64,000 bases of DNA, taken from positions 1 to 64,000 of the forward strand of contig JBPOIJ010000007.1 of NCBI GenBank assembly GCA_052034585.1, read 5' to 3'. Under the pieces are notes generated by a model. It saw nothing but the letters and a program-made list of their open reading frames with translations, ran no database searches and was not told the DNA's origin. Below, piece by piece: positions 25,346-34,186 of this stretch. Numbering within the stretch: the first letter of the stretch is position 1; every line of letters begins with the position of its first letter. Both the position numbers and the translations under genes were made by a program. The DNA is from Xiheimicrobium sp052034585. Its GTDB lineage: Bacteria > Myxococcota > Myxococcia > Myxococcales > Myxococcaceae.

Positions 25346-25549
25346 TTTCCTCTATTGGCGGCCTGATGCCGAAGCCGTGATTTCAGTCAATGCGAGGAGA
25401 TCTCAGATTTCTGGTGACGCCGACCCCAAACTCCGATGGATCAGCGCGCCAATACGCCTTCAACCATTTGAATTCATTCCGTCTCGTCGTGGCACGGGCC
25501 CTGCGAACGGTGCCGCGGCCGCTGAACAACCCCCCTGGAGAGCACCGAG

Positions 25550-27250
25550 ATGATCAAGACCTTGTCGACCGCTGTGGTGACGGCAGCAGTCGGAGTGATG
25601 ATGTGGGCCGGACGAGCGGAGGCCTGTGGATGTTTCGCGCCTCCGGACCCGACGGTGCCAGTCGTTCAAGCCGGTGAGCGAATCCTCTTCGCGGTGAACA
25701 ACGGCCAGGTGACGGCGCACATCCAGATTCAGTACCAGGGTGACGCGAAGGACTTCGGCTGGCTGTTGCCGGTGCCGAGCGTTCCCACCTTGAAGATCGG
25801 CACCGAAGAGCTCTTCACCCAGCTCATCGCCACCACCCAGCCGCGCTACCAGGTGACGGTGAAGGCGACCGGCAACTGCCAGGGCTTCTTCGGCGGCGGC
25901 TTCGGCGGGCTCGCTCCCAATGCCTCGAGGGGCGTGAGTGAAGACTCGAGCGCGGGCGGAGGCTCACCGCTGGTGATTCAGTCGTCCATCGGGCCCTACG
26001 ACTACGCGGTGCTCAAGGCGGACAACAAGGACGCGATGTTCAAGTGGCTCTCGGACAACCGCTACTTCGTCCCCGGCGGCACCGACTCGGTGGTCGGCCC
26101 CTACATTCGCCCGGGCAGCTTCTTCCTCGCGCTCAAGCTCCAGTCGGGCAAGTCGGCCGGTGACATTCAGCCGGTGGTGCTCAACTACCCGAGCGACCTC
26201 CCGATGATCCCCATCATCCTCACCAGCGTCGCGGCCCAGCCGAACATGGGCATTCAGGTGTGGATGCTCGGCAACGGCCGCGCGATTCCCCGCAACTACC
26301 GCCACGTGGTGCTCAACGACTCGCAGATCGACTGGCTGGGCCTCGCGCGGAACTACAACGACGTCGTCATCCAGGCCAACTCCGAGGCGCCCGAGAAGCA
26401 CGCGTACCACACCGAGTACGCCGGCACCGCCGACGTGATGAAGGACGTGCTCGACAACCCGAACCGCTTCGGCAACCAGACCGACCTCGCGGCGCAGGTC
26501 ACCCCGGTCACCTTCGTGCAGTACCTCTTCTCGCACAACTTCGCGCCGGTGCCGGCGACCACGAACATGGGCTTCCGGCCGACGCTGCAAGTGCTGCCGC
26601 CCACCCTCAAGGCGCTCGTGCTCAAGGCCATTCCGTTCCCCGCGACGCTCGCCAACCGCACCACCGACGATCAGTTCCTCTCGAACCTCGAGTTCTGGCT
26701 CGGCTCCTTCAAGGCGCAGAACCCCGGCCTCTTCGTCGGCTACGAGACGAACCTCAACTCGGCGGAGCTCGCGGCCGAGATCTTCGACAAGGTCGTCAAG
26801 CCGGCCCGGGAAGCGAACACGCTCTTCACCCAGTTCCCGAAGCTGACCCGCCTCTACACGACGCTCTCGCCCGAAGACATGACCCGCGACCCGGTCTTCT
26901 CGTTCAACCCGTCGCTGCCCGACTACTCGAAGGACCACAACGCGACCTACGAGGTGAACTGCGGCGTGGCCGGCAACCAGTTCAACTCGCCGGGCCGCCT
27001 CATCACCGAGCAGGGCTGGACGGTGCGGTACCCGAACGGGCAGTCGGGAGCGCCCGAGAAGGCCTTCAACCAGACGGGCCCGCGTGCGCTGCGCATCGAG
27101 ACGCTCGCCGAGGAAGGCGCGGCGGTCGTCGAGATCGACAACACCATGCCGATCCGCAAGGCCGAGGGTTGCTCGGCGACGGGCCTGGGCGCGGGCAGCC
27201 TGAGCCTGCTGGCGATGCTCTCGCTGTTGCGTCGTCGTCGCGGCAACTGA
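25550..27250 (+). CDS. DUF2330 exported protein with MYXO-CTERM-like tail
   Basis: A 566-residue exported protein. The signal peptide ends near GRAEACGCFAPP; the short CGCF motif right after cleavage is typical of DUF2330 proteins, as is the following phrase QYQGDAKDFGWLLPVPSVP. The C-terminus is a sorting tail: a GCSATG motif, a hydrophobic helix (LSLLAMLSLL) and an Arg cluster, as in MYXO-CTERM proteins, which are thought to be processed and moved to the cell surface. Function of DUF2330 is not known. The ATG is preceded by GGAG at eight bases. A lipoprotein gene follows 18 bases later and then a large propeller/haloperoxidase-like lipoprotein, suggesting one operon of surface proteins. Confidence 0.85.
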   Translation: MIKTLSTAVVTAAVGVMMWAGRAEACGCFAPPDPTVPVVQAGERILFAVNNGQVTAHIQIQYQGDAKDFGWLLPVPSVPTLKIGTEELFTQLIATTQPRYQVTVKATGNCQGFFGGGFGGLAPNASRGVSEDSSAGGGSPLVIQSSIGPYDYAVLKADNKDAMFKWLSDNRYFVPGGTDSVVGPYIRPGSFFLALKLQSGKSAGDIQPVVLNYPSDLPMIPIILTSVAAQPNMGIQVWMLGNGRAIPRNYRHVVLNDSQIDWLGLARNYNDVVIQANSEAPEKHAYHTEYAGTADVMKDVLDNPNRFGNQTDLAAQVTPVTFVQYLFSHNFAPVPATTNMGFRPTLQVLPPTLKALVLKAIPFPATLANRTTDDQFLSNLEFWLGSFKAQNPGLFVGYETNLNSAELAAEIFDKVVKPAREANTLFTQFPKLTRLYTTLSPEDMTRDPVFSFNPSLPDYSKDHNATYEVNCGVAGNQFNSPGRLITEQGWTVRYPNGQSGAPEKAFNQTGPRALRIETLAEEGAAVVEIDNTMPIRKAEGCSATGLGAGSLSLLAMLSLLRRRRGN

Positions 27251-27268
27251 CATAACCCCAGCCCCCGC

Positions 27269-27850
27269 ATGAAACCCCAGCCGCTCTCACGTTCCGCCGC
27301 CCTTCGTTCGCGCCGGAGCTGGAGGGCGGCTGAGGTGTTTTTCGGCGTCTCGCTCGCGCTCTTCCTGAGCTGCGGGCCTCCGAACCCGAGCCCCGATGGC
27401 GGGACCGACGGCGGCGTCGTCGGCGTCGTCGAGTTCGGCACCACCGACATGAACGGCGACTACACGCCGCTGACCGGAGACGCCTTCGCCACGCCCGGCG
27501 CGCAGGGCGGCTTCCACGTCAACACGTTCTTCCGGTTGCCCGCGGGCGGCCAGGGCCAGCTCACCTTCGACTACCGCGTGGTGCGCGCGAGCGACGACAA
27601 GCTGGTGAGCCTCGGCACCCGCAACTTCGACTTGGGGCTCTTCCCGGTCTCCACCTGGACCAACGCCTCACCGGTGACCGTCTTCATGTGCCCCACGCCG
27701 GTGGGCGTCGACATCATCGGCAAGGAGCTCCTCTTCACGGTGAAGGCGAAGAACGCGGCTGGCCAGGTCCTCGCAGAGGGCAGCGCGCGCGCAGTCTTTC
27801 GATGTGGAACGAACGCAGGCACGTACTGCGAGAACATCTGCAAAGGGTGA
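27269..27850 (+). CDS. Hypothetical lipoprotein
   Basis: A 193-residue predicted lipoprotein. A basic N-terminus with several Arg and a hydrophobic stretch ending in LFLSC gives Cys35, followed by a Pro/Asp/Gly linker. The mature domain (about 50-193) is beta-rich, with GQLTFDYRVVRASDDK and KELLFTVKAKNAAGQVLAEG phrases that look like an immunoglobulin-type sandwich, and four C-terminal cysteines. No family recognised. It sits between the DUF2330 gene and the propeller/haloperoxidase gene; the latter begins two bases after its stop, so the three probably form one transcription unit. Confidence 0.72.
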   Translation: MKPQPLSRSAALRSRRSWRAAEVFFGVSLALFLSCGPPNPSPDGGTDGGVVGVVEFGTTDMNGDYTPLTGDAFATPGAQGGFHVNTFFRLPAGGQGQLTFDYRVVRASDDKLVSLGTRNFDLGLFPVSTWTNASPVTVFMCPTPVGVDIIGKELLFTVKAKNAAGQVLAEGSARAVFRCGTNAGTYCENICKG

Positions 27851-27852
27851 AC

Positions 27853-30645
27853 ATGACGACGATTCGAACCGCGGTGGTGGGGCTTGCGGTGTTGGTGTTC
27901 TCGGCCTGTCCTCAAGGACCGGTCGTGGAATGGCAGACACTCTCGTCAGGCCTCGATGAGGCGTTGATGGGCGTGGGCGGCACCTCTGACAAAGATGTCT
28001 GGGCCGTCGGCGCCGACACGGGAGCGGGGCCGCTCGTGCTCCACTTCGACGGCAGCGCCTGGAGCCGCGTCGCCACGCCCGGCATCACCGGCCACCTCTG
28101 GTGGGTGCACGCGTTCTCGCCGACCCACGTCTTCATCTCGGGCGCGAGCAGCACCGTGCTCGAGTGGAAGGACGGCACCTTCACCCGCCACGACACGCCC
28201 GGCCTCGCGCGGCAGACGGTCTTCGGCGTCTGGGGCAGCTCGCCCACCGACGTCTACGCGGTCGGCAGCAACACCTCGGGCCGCAGCGGCTTCATCTGGC
28301 ACTACGACGGCATCAGCTGGACGAGCGTGCACCTGCCCGCCGACCTCCCGCGCCGCAACGGAGAGATCCCCGGCCTCTTCAAGGTGTGGGGCGCGCCGAG
28401 CGGTGAGGTGTACTTCGTGGGCGCCGACGGGCTCGTGCTGCGTCGCTCCACCGATGGAGCGCTCACCAAGCTCGAGACCGGCAACACCCAGACGCTCTTC
28501 ACGGTCGCCGGCGCCGGAAAGGACGTGTTCGTCGTCGGAGGCGGCCAGGGCGCAGCGCTGCTCGAGAAGTCGGGCGACGCCTTCAGCGCGGTGGCGGCCG
28601 ACGGTCTGCCCTCGCTCCTCCAGGGCGTGGCGAGCAACGGCACCGTCACCGTGGCGAGCGGCGAGGGCGGCAACCTCTTCGAGCGGAAGAACGGCAAGTG
28701 GACGCGGGTGATGACGTCGACCTCGGCGGAGATCGAATCGCTCCACGCGGTGTGGGTCGACCCGAGCGGCGGCGTGTGGACGGTGGGCGGCAACGTGGTG
28801 AGCGACCTGAAGAAGGGCGTCGTGCTCCACGGCAGCCCGACGAAGCGGGGGACCTACGTGCAGCCCGAGAAGCCGACGCCGCCGGAGCCGACCTGCCCGG
28901 CTGATCAGCTCGACCCGCAGCCAACCAAGTCGATCGCCCGCCGGTGGAACGAGGCGATGATGTGGTCGATTCGCCGTGACCTGCCGCGGCCGACGGTGCA
29001 CGCGCGAAACCTGTACCACGTGAGCGCGGCCATGTGGGACGCCTGGGCGGCCTTCAGCCCCACCGCGCAGGGCGTGTTCTTCACCGAGAAGCCGACCGCG
29101 ACCGACGTCTCCGCCGCGCGCAACGAGGCCGTCGCCTACGCCGCCTTCCGGGTGCTCGACTACCGCTACAAGAACGCCATCGGCGCGAAGGTCTCGCAGG
29201 CCTGCTACCGGGCGCTGCTCACCAAGCAGGGCTACGACCCGAACGACACCACCCTCACCGGAGACTCGCCGCGCGCGGTGGGCAACCGCATCGCCAAGGC
29301 CATCATCGACGCGAACGTGAACGACGGCGCCAACGAGACGAACAACTACGCCGACACCACGAACTTCCGCGCGGTCAACTCGCCGATGCCGGTGGAGTCG
29401 GCCACCCGCACGGCGGCGACCGACATCGACCTCTGGCAGCCGCTCGACCTCGCCATCGCGGCGACGCAGAACGGCATCGTGCTCGCGCCGGGCGTGCAGG
29501 GCTACATCGGCGCTCAGTGGAAGGACGTGAAGCCGTTCGCGCTGACGCGGGCGACCCCGACCTCGCTCTACGGCAACCTCGGCACCCCGCCACACATCAG
29601 CGCGGCGACGATGGGCTGGGTGGTGGACGTGATTCGCAAGTCCTCCAAGCTGGCGCCGGTCGCTTCCGAGACCATCGACATCTCTCCTGGGAAGTACGGG
29701 AACAACCCGCTCGGCTCGAACGCCGGCACTGGCCACCCGATGAACCCGGTCACCGGCCAGCCCTACGACGCGAACGTGGTGCCGCTGGGTGACTTCTCGC
29801 GCGTGCTGGCGGAGTTCTGGGCCGACGGCCCCAAGTCCGAGACGCCGCCGGGCCACTGGAACGTGCTGGCGAACCAGGCGTCGGACCACCCGATGTTCAC
29901 CCGCAAGTGGAAGGGCCAGGGCCAGGCGCTCGACCCGCTCGAGTGGGACGTGCGCATCTACCTCGCGCTCAACGGCGCGGTGCACGACGCGGCCATCGTG
30001 GCGTGGGAGGCCAAGCGCGCCTTCGTCTGCTCGCGACCGATTACCCACATTCGTTCGTCGGCGGCGAAGGGCCAGTCGTCGAACCCGTCGGGCCCCGCGT
30101 ACGACGCGAACGGGCTGCCGCTCGAGCCCGGCCTCATCGAGGTCATCACCGCCGAGTCGTCGGCGCCGGGACAACGGCACGCGCACCTCGCGGGCTTCGT
30201 CGGAGAAATCGCCATCAAGGCGTGGGTCGGCGAGCCAGGCGACTTCAAGCACCAGCTCTCGGGTGTGGGCTGGGTGCGGGCGGCCGAGTGGGTGCCGTAC
30301 CAGAAGCGCAACTTCGTCACCCCGGCGTTCCCTGGGTTCATCTCGGGGCACAGCACCTTCAGCCGCGCGGCCGCCGAGGTGCTGACCGCGGCGATGGGCT
30401 CGCAGTACGTGCCGGGCGGGTTGGGAGAGGCCGTCATCGCCAAGGACGTCTCGCTCACCTTCGAGAAGGGCCCGAGCGTGCCGGTGAAGCTGCAGTGGGC
30501 CACCTGGTACGACGCGGCCGACCAGGCCGGGCAGTCGCGCCTGTGGGGCGGCATTCACATCGAGCCCGATGACTTCGTGGGCCGGCAGAACGGCTCCGAG
30601 GTGGGCGTGAAGGCGTTCGCGAAGGCCGAGACCTACATGCGCTGA
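27853..30645 (+). CDS. Lipoprotein: beta-propeller fused to vanadium-haloperoxidase/PAP2-like domain
   Basis: A 930-residue lipoprotein (Cys19 after LAVLVFSA). Residues about 25-340 are repeats of 'W.VG..G.....W' type (DVWAVGADTG, DVYAVGSNTS, DVFVVGGGQG), a kelch- or Asp-box-like propeller. Residues about 360-930 resemble vanadium-dependent haloperoxidases and PAP2 acid phosphatases: KRAFVCSRP gives K721-x6-R728-P729, FISGHS gives S831-G832-H833, and SRLWGGIH gives S-R896-x5-H902. The complete three-part active-site signature (KX6RP, SGH, SRX5H) is therefore present. Such enzymes oxidise halides with hydrogen peroxide or hydrolyse phosphate esters. Attachment as a surface lipoprotein with an N-terminal propeller is unusual. 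The ATG is two bases after the upstream stop, which defines the start. Confidence 0.85.
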   Translation: MTTIRTAVVGLAVLVFSACPQGPVVEWQTLSSGLDEALMGVGGTSDKDVWAVGADTGAGPLVLHFDGSAWSRVATPGITGHLWWVHAFSPTHVFISGASSTVLEWKDGTFTRHDTPGLARQTVFGVWGSSPTDVYAVGSNTSGRSGFIWHYDGISWTSVHLPADLPRRNGEIPGLFKVWGAPSGEVYFVGADGLVLRRSTDGALTKLETGNTQTLFTVAGAGKDVFVVGGGQGAALLEKSGDAFSAVAADGLPSLLQGVASNGTVTVASGEGGNLFERKNGKWTRVMTSTSAEIESLHAVWVDPSGGVWTVGGNVVSDLKKGVVLHGSPTKRGTYVQPEKPTPPEPTCPADQLDPQPTKSIARRWNEAMMWSIRRDLPRPTVHARNLYHVSAAMWDAWAAFSPTAQGVFFTEKPTATDVSAARNEAVAYAAFRVLDYRYKNAIGAKVSQACYRALLTKQGYDPNDTTLTGDSPRAVGNRIAKAIIDANVNDGANETNNYADTTNFRAVNSPMPVESATRTAATDIDLWQPLDLAIAATQNGIVLAPGVQGYIGAQWKDVKPFALTRATPTSLYGNLGTPPHISAATMGWVVDVIRKSSKLAPVASETIDISPGKYGNNPLGSNAGTGHPMNPVTGQPYDANVVPLGDFSRVLAEFWADGPKSETPPGHWNVLANQASDHPMFTRKWKGQGQALDPLEWDVRIYLALNGAVHDAAIVAWEAKRAFVCSRPITHIRSSAAKGQSSNPSGPAYDANGLPLEPGLIEVITAESSAPGQRHAHLAGFVGEIAIKAWVGEPGDFKHQLSGVGWVRAAEWVPYQKRNFVTPAFPGFISGHSTFSRAAAEVLTAAMGSQYVPGGLGEAVIAKDVSLTFEKGPSVPVKLQWATWYDAADQAGQSRLWGGIHIEPDDFVGRQNGSEVGVKAFAKAETYMR

Positions 30646-30685
30646 CGACCTCGCGATTCGAGGTTGATCCGCACCGAAGCCGAAG

Positions 30686-31606
30686 TCAGTTCACGGTCGC
30701 GGCGAGGTCGTGTTCCGACAGCTCCCAGAGCCCCGCTCTGGAGCGGCAGTCCGAGTGTTCCTGGAGGTTGATCAGGCCGGGCGCCGGGTTGATCAGCGAA
30801 CCACCGCCATCGGGCCGGAGCAGCCACCGCCGCGCGCACGAGAGTTCGAGCGGCGTGTCCAGCACGCACTCGAGGAGGTCCACCGACCGTGAGGGACCGG
30901 CCGGACCGAGCCAGCCCGGCTCGCAGTCCATCCCCGTCGGGCGATCGCGCTCCCATCGCGCAGGGCGCTTGAAGAGGGGCCGCTTCGTCCAGCGGCAGAG
31001 CAGTGACGCGCTCGCGCCGGAGCCCGAGGTCAGCTTCGCAACGGAGGAACCCGTCCACGTCGTGACGGCCGGCTTCGTCCACCGAAGGCCGAGGGCCTCG
31101 GCGACCGCATCGGAGGCGGTGGTACGAGGAGCCCCTGCGTCGGCGGCGAGCGTGAGCACCGAGAGCAGCTCGGCCGTTCGGGTGGTGAGGGTGACTCGAG
31201 CGCCGGCCGTGGTGAGCGCGAGCTCGAGCTCGCAGAGTTCGGCTCGGTGGAGGTTCGAGACGTGGACGCGAGACACTCCGGAGAACGACCCGACGACGGC
31301 TGGGTCCCACACCTCGACCGAGACTTGGGCTTCCAGCGCACCGCAGAGCGCGCGAACGGACGCGGTGCCCGCCCGCACTCCGATGATCAGGCCGGTCTTG
31401 TCGACGGTGACGAGACCTGAATCGGAGCTCCTCCAGGTGCACGCGGTGCCCAGTGGCTCGTCGCCCTTCGTCAGACGAGTCACCTCGGCGCGAAGCTGAA
31501 CGGATTGACCGACCCACAGCGACGGCGAACCACGAATGGCGAGCGACGTCGCAGGGTCGACTCCCGCGTCGGTGGCAGCGAGAAGAACTGCCAGGAGAGG
31601 CATCAT
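30686..31606 (-). CDS. Exported Ig-like (BIG_2-type) protein
   Basis: A 306-residue exported protein with a short signal peptide (MMPLLAVLLAATDAG). Residues about 22-100 look like a bacterial Ig-like domain: the phrase LAIRGSPSLWVGQSVQLRAEVTRLTKGDEPLG, then WRSSDSGLVTVDKTGLIIGVRAGTASVRA matches the BIG_2 pattern (W.SSn..vatVd..G.v.g...Gta.I.a). The remainder contains six or seven Cys and no recognised domain. Likely a periplasmic or surface structural protein. It converges with the haloperoxidase-like gene, and is divergent from the small membrane protein at 31883; the 276 bases between hold no recognised feature. Confidence 0.7.
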   Translation of the reverse strand: MMPLLAVLLAATDAGVDPATSLAIRGSPSLWVGQSVQLRAEVTRLTKGDEPLGTACTWRSSDSGLVTVDKTGLIIGVRAGTASVRALCGALEAQVSVEVWDPAVVGSFSGVSRVHVSNLHRAELCELELALTTAGARVTLTTRTAELLSVLTLAADAGAPRTTASDAVAEALGLRWTKPAVTTWTGSSVAKLTSGSGASASLLCRWTKRPLFKRPARWERDRPTGMDCEPGWLGPAGPSRSVDLLECVLDTPLELSCARRWLLRPDGGGSLINPAPGLINLQEHSDCRSRAGLWELSEHDLAATVN

Positions 31607-31882
31607 GGACGAGCTGTATCAAATCGGACGGCGGTCCACGCAGCTCAGCGCGCTGGGCCTGCGAGCCGCCGAACCATCGAGAACCCATCGCTCGATTGCA
31701 CACCGTTGAGAGAGGCCCGCTCGAGCTCCCGGGCACGGGTCGATCTCGTGCCGCAGGGATTCGCGCTTGCGCCATTCGTCGAAGAGAGGCGCGATGGGGC
31801 TTTCGCGAAGCCCGACCGCGGCCTCGCCGAACGGGGAGGCGTGCTTGGCCGTGCGGGTGTCGATGTGGTGGGAGGAGCGCCC

Positions 31883-32287
31883 ATGTCAGAGCGCTTTCGC
31901 TACCGTCAGCTGAACGCCGTGCGTGACCCCGAGGCCATCGCTGCCATGAAGGCCGATTTCCAGGCCGAGGCCAACGACTTCGACGACTATGCCATTGCGG
32001 GAACGCGCGCCGAGTTCGAGGCCCCGAAGGCCGTCATCGCCAACGAGTCGGAGGGCACGCGCGAGCAACTCGAACGCATGCTGCGCGAAGGCGAGTTGAT
32101 GCCGAGCGACCTCGTGTTCTCCGGCGGCGGGTGGACGACGTTTGACCAGAGCCCCGACTTCTTCGAGGCGTGCGAGGGCCTGACCGACGCCCGCGCGAGA
32201 GGTCACAAGATGGGCGCGATCTTCAGATTCCTCGCCGTCGCGGTGCTCGTCATCGTGTTCGTCATCTTGCTGCTCGCTCGGCGCTGA
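31883..32287 (+). CDS. Small tail-anchored membrane protein
   Basis: A 134-residue protein with a charged, mostly helical cytoplasmic part (DPEAIAAMKADFQAEANDFDDYAIAG, EGTREQLERMLREGELMPSDLVF) and a single C-terminal membrane helix (FLAVAVLVIVFVILLLARR), so it is probably tail-anchored in the inner membrane. The segment MPSDLVFSGGGWTTFDQSPDFFEACEG resembles the GYF_2-like or 'GWxxxxxSxxF' motifs of small regulatory membrane proteins (amino acids around a tilted W-x-x-x). The ATG is preceded by GGAGGA at seven bases, which rules out the longer upstream frame. No partner gene is obvious. Confidence 0.75.
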   Translation: MSERFRYRQLNAVRDPEAIAAMKADFQAEANDFDDYAIAGTRAEFEAPKAVIANESEGTREQLERMLREGELMPSDLVFSGGGWTTFDQSPDFFEACEGLTDARARGHKMGAIFRFLAVAVLVIVFVILLLARR

Positions 32288-32498
32288 GGTGGAGGCTGCG
32301 CCGGGGTGAGCGCGGAATCTCGGTGAAGCTTCGAGCCGCGACTCCCTGGAGAACGAGCCGGCGCGGGCCTGCGTTCACTCCGATGATCAGCCGGTCTGTT
32401 CGCAGCCTTCGCTGGCGGCGAACCGCGACTGCGAGGGACGTCGTGGAGAGGAAGCATGGGCGAGCGGTATCAGGTAGGACGTCGATGGAGGCTGACCC

Positions 32499-33965
32499 GT
32501 GCGAATCGTTCTCATCGTTCTGCTCCTCTCGTCGAGCGCGCGAGCAGCCGACGTCGTAGTGAGCACAACCCAACAACTCCGCGACGCGATGACTCAGGCG
32601 ACGCCGGGCACCACGATTCACGTCTCGGCGGGGACGTATTCGGTGACGAGCGCGATCTGGACCGGCCACGACGGAACCTCGGCGCTGCCCATCGTCCTCA
32701 CCGTCGATGGAGCAGTGGGGACGGCGCGGCTCGACATCGACGCGGGCGAAGGGCTCGTCATCAACCACGCGTGGTGGCGGGTGGAGAAGCTGTGGCTCAA
32801 CGGCGTGTGCGCCGGAGGCTGTGACGGTTCGGCGGGGCTCCACCTCAAGTCGACCGCGGACGAGGTCATCGTGCGCGGGCTGCGGATCAGCAACTTTGGA
32901 CAGAACATCAAGGGCGATCGAACGCCGACCGACGAGATCCTCAACGGGCAGATCCTCGACTCCGAGCTGTACAACGATGGAGCGGACATCACCGCGGGCG
33001 GGACGGCCATCGACCTCGTCGGCGGAGTGGGCTGGCGAATCGCCAGAAATTACGTTCACGATTTCGCCCGCGACGCCGTGCACTACGGCATCTTCGTGAA
33101 GGGTGGCGCGCGAGACGCCGTCATCGAGCGAAACCTCGTGGTCGGAGCGAAGAACCGGCCGCACGGGTCGGGCGCCGAGGTGGGCATCTCCTTCGGCGGC
33201 GGTGGGACGGGGCCACAGTTCTGTGCAGCCAACAACATGGGCGCGCAGTTCTGTACGTGTGAAACGTTTGGCGGGGTGGCGCGGAACAACCTCGTCTACG
33301 ACGTGAACGATTCGGCGCTGCACACGAAGGTCGCGTGCGGGAGCGTGTTCATCAACAACACCGTCTATGCATCGAGTCCCGGGCTCCAGGTGCAGATCGC
33401 CGGAGGCATGCCGGTCGAGCTGAGGCGGAACGTGCTCTCGGGCGGCGTCTCGGGGCCGGCGACCGCGACGGACAACTTGCTCAACGTGTCGACCGCGACG
33501 TTCAACACCCTCTATCGCATGCCGGCGTCGTTCGATTTCGCCGCCGGGACGTCTCCAGCGGCGATTCGCAACGTGGGGACGCCGGTGACGAACGTGACCG
33601 ACGACTACTTTGGACGGGTGCGCGACCAGATGCCGGACTGGGGCGCGTTCGAGCTCCAAGCGAGTGGGGGCGCGGTGCTGCCGTGGAGCGGCACAGCTGG
33701 CGGTGGCTCGGCTGGCGGTGGCTCGGCTGGCGGAGGCTCGACGGCTGGTGGCTCGAGTGCCGGTGGCTCGACGGCTGGCGGATCAGTCAGCGGCGGATCG
33801 ACTGCTGGCGGCTCCAGTGCTGGCACGGCCGGCGGATCAGTCTCGATGGACGGTGGAACCGGCGAACCGATGGTCGGCAGCTGCGGGTGCACCAGCTTCA
33901 CCTGGAGCCCCTTCGTCGGCGCCATCGTCCTCGCGGTTCGTCGTCGCCGTGCCGTTCGCGCCTGA
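32499..33965 (+). CDS. Exported right-handed beta-helix protein with MYXO-CTERM-like tail
   Basis: A 488-residue exported protein starting at GTG with a signal peptide ending in SSSARAAD. Residues about 20-370 show parallel beta-helix phrases (TTQQLRDAMTQATPGTTIHVSAGTY, VIVRGLRISNF, WRIARNYVHDF, AVIERNLVVGA, SVFINNTVYA), the fold of pectate lyases and polysaccharide-binding proteins. A Gly/Ser/Ala/Thr linker of about 60 residues follows, then a sorting tail with SCGCTS, a hydrophobic helix and an Arg cluster (VRRRRAVRA), as in MYXO-CTERM proteins. Catalytic Asp/Arg residues of pectate lyases could not be assigned with confidence. Probably a surface polysaccharide lyase or adhesin. Confidence 0.8.
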   Translation: MRIVLIVLLLSSSARAADVVVSTTQQLRDAMTQATPGTTIHVSAGTYSVTSAIWTGHDGTSALPIVLTVDGAVGTARLDIDAGEGLVINHAWWRVEKLWLNGVCAGGCDGSAGLHLKSTADEVIVRGLRISNFGQNIKGDRTPTDEILNGQILDSELYNDGADITAGGTAIDLVGGVGWRIARNYVHDFARDAVHYGIFVKGGARDAVIERNLVVGAKNRPHGSGAEVGISFGGGGTGPQFCAANNMGAQFCTCETFGGVARNNLVYDVNDSALHTKVACGSVFINNTVYASSPGLQVQIAGGMPVELRRNVLSGGVSGPATATDNLLNVSTATFNTLYRMPASFDFAAGTSPAAIRNVGTPVTNVTDDYFGRVRDQMPDWGAFELQASGGAVLPWSGTAGGGSAGGGSAGGGSTAGGSSAGGSTAGGSVSGGSTAGGSSAGTAGGSVSMDGGTGEPMVGSCGCTSFTWSPFVGAIVLAVRRRRAVRA

Positions 33966-34186
33966 GCACTCGCGCACGAGTCAGGGACAGGCGCCTCCTC
34001 GCTGTCACGTCTCGGCCCTCGCTCGAGGTCGCCGCGAAACCTCAACTCAATCGAGCCCTTCCGGAGCTCGACACCCACCTGCAACCAGCCAGTCGAGCGC
34101 CTCGTCTGTCGAATCAAAATTCGGGGCGCGAGGCCCCACTCATCCCTCCGTGCTGCAGGTGCGGCTCCTTCTTCAACGAGAACCCC

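Noticed and set aside
27946..30558. 870-codon open frame opposite the propeller/haloperoxidase gene
   Set aside because: Arg/Val/His-rich antisense sequence caused by high-GC codon bias; the plus strand has the lipobox and active-site motifs.
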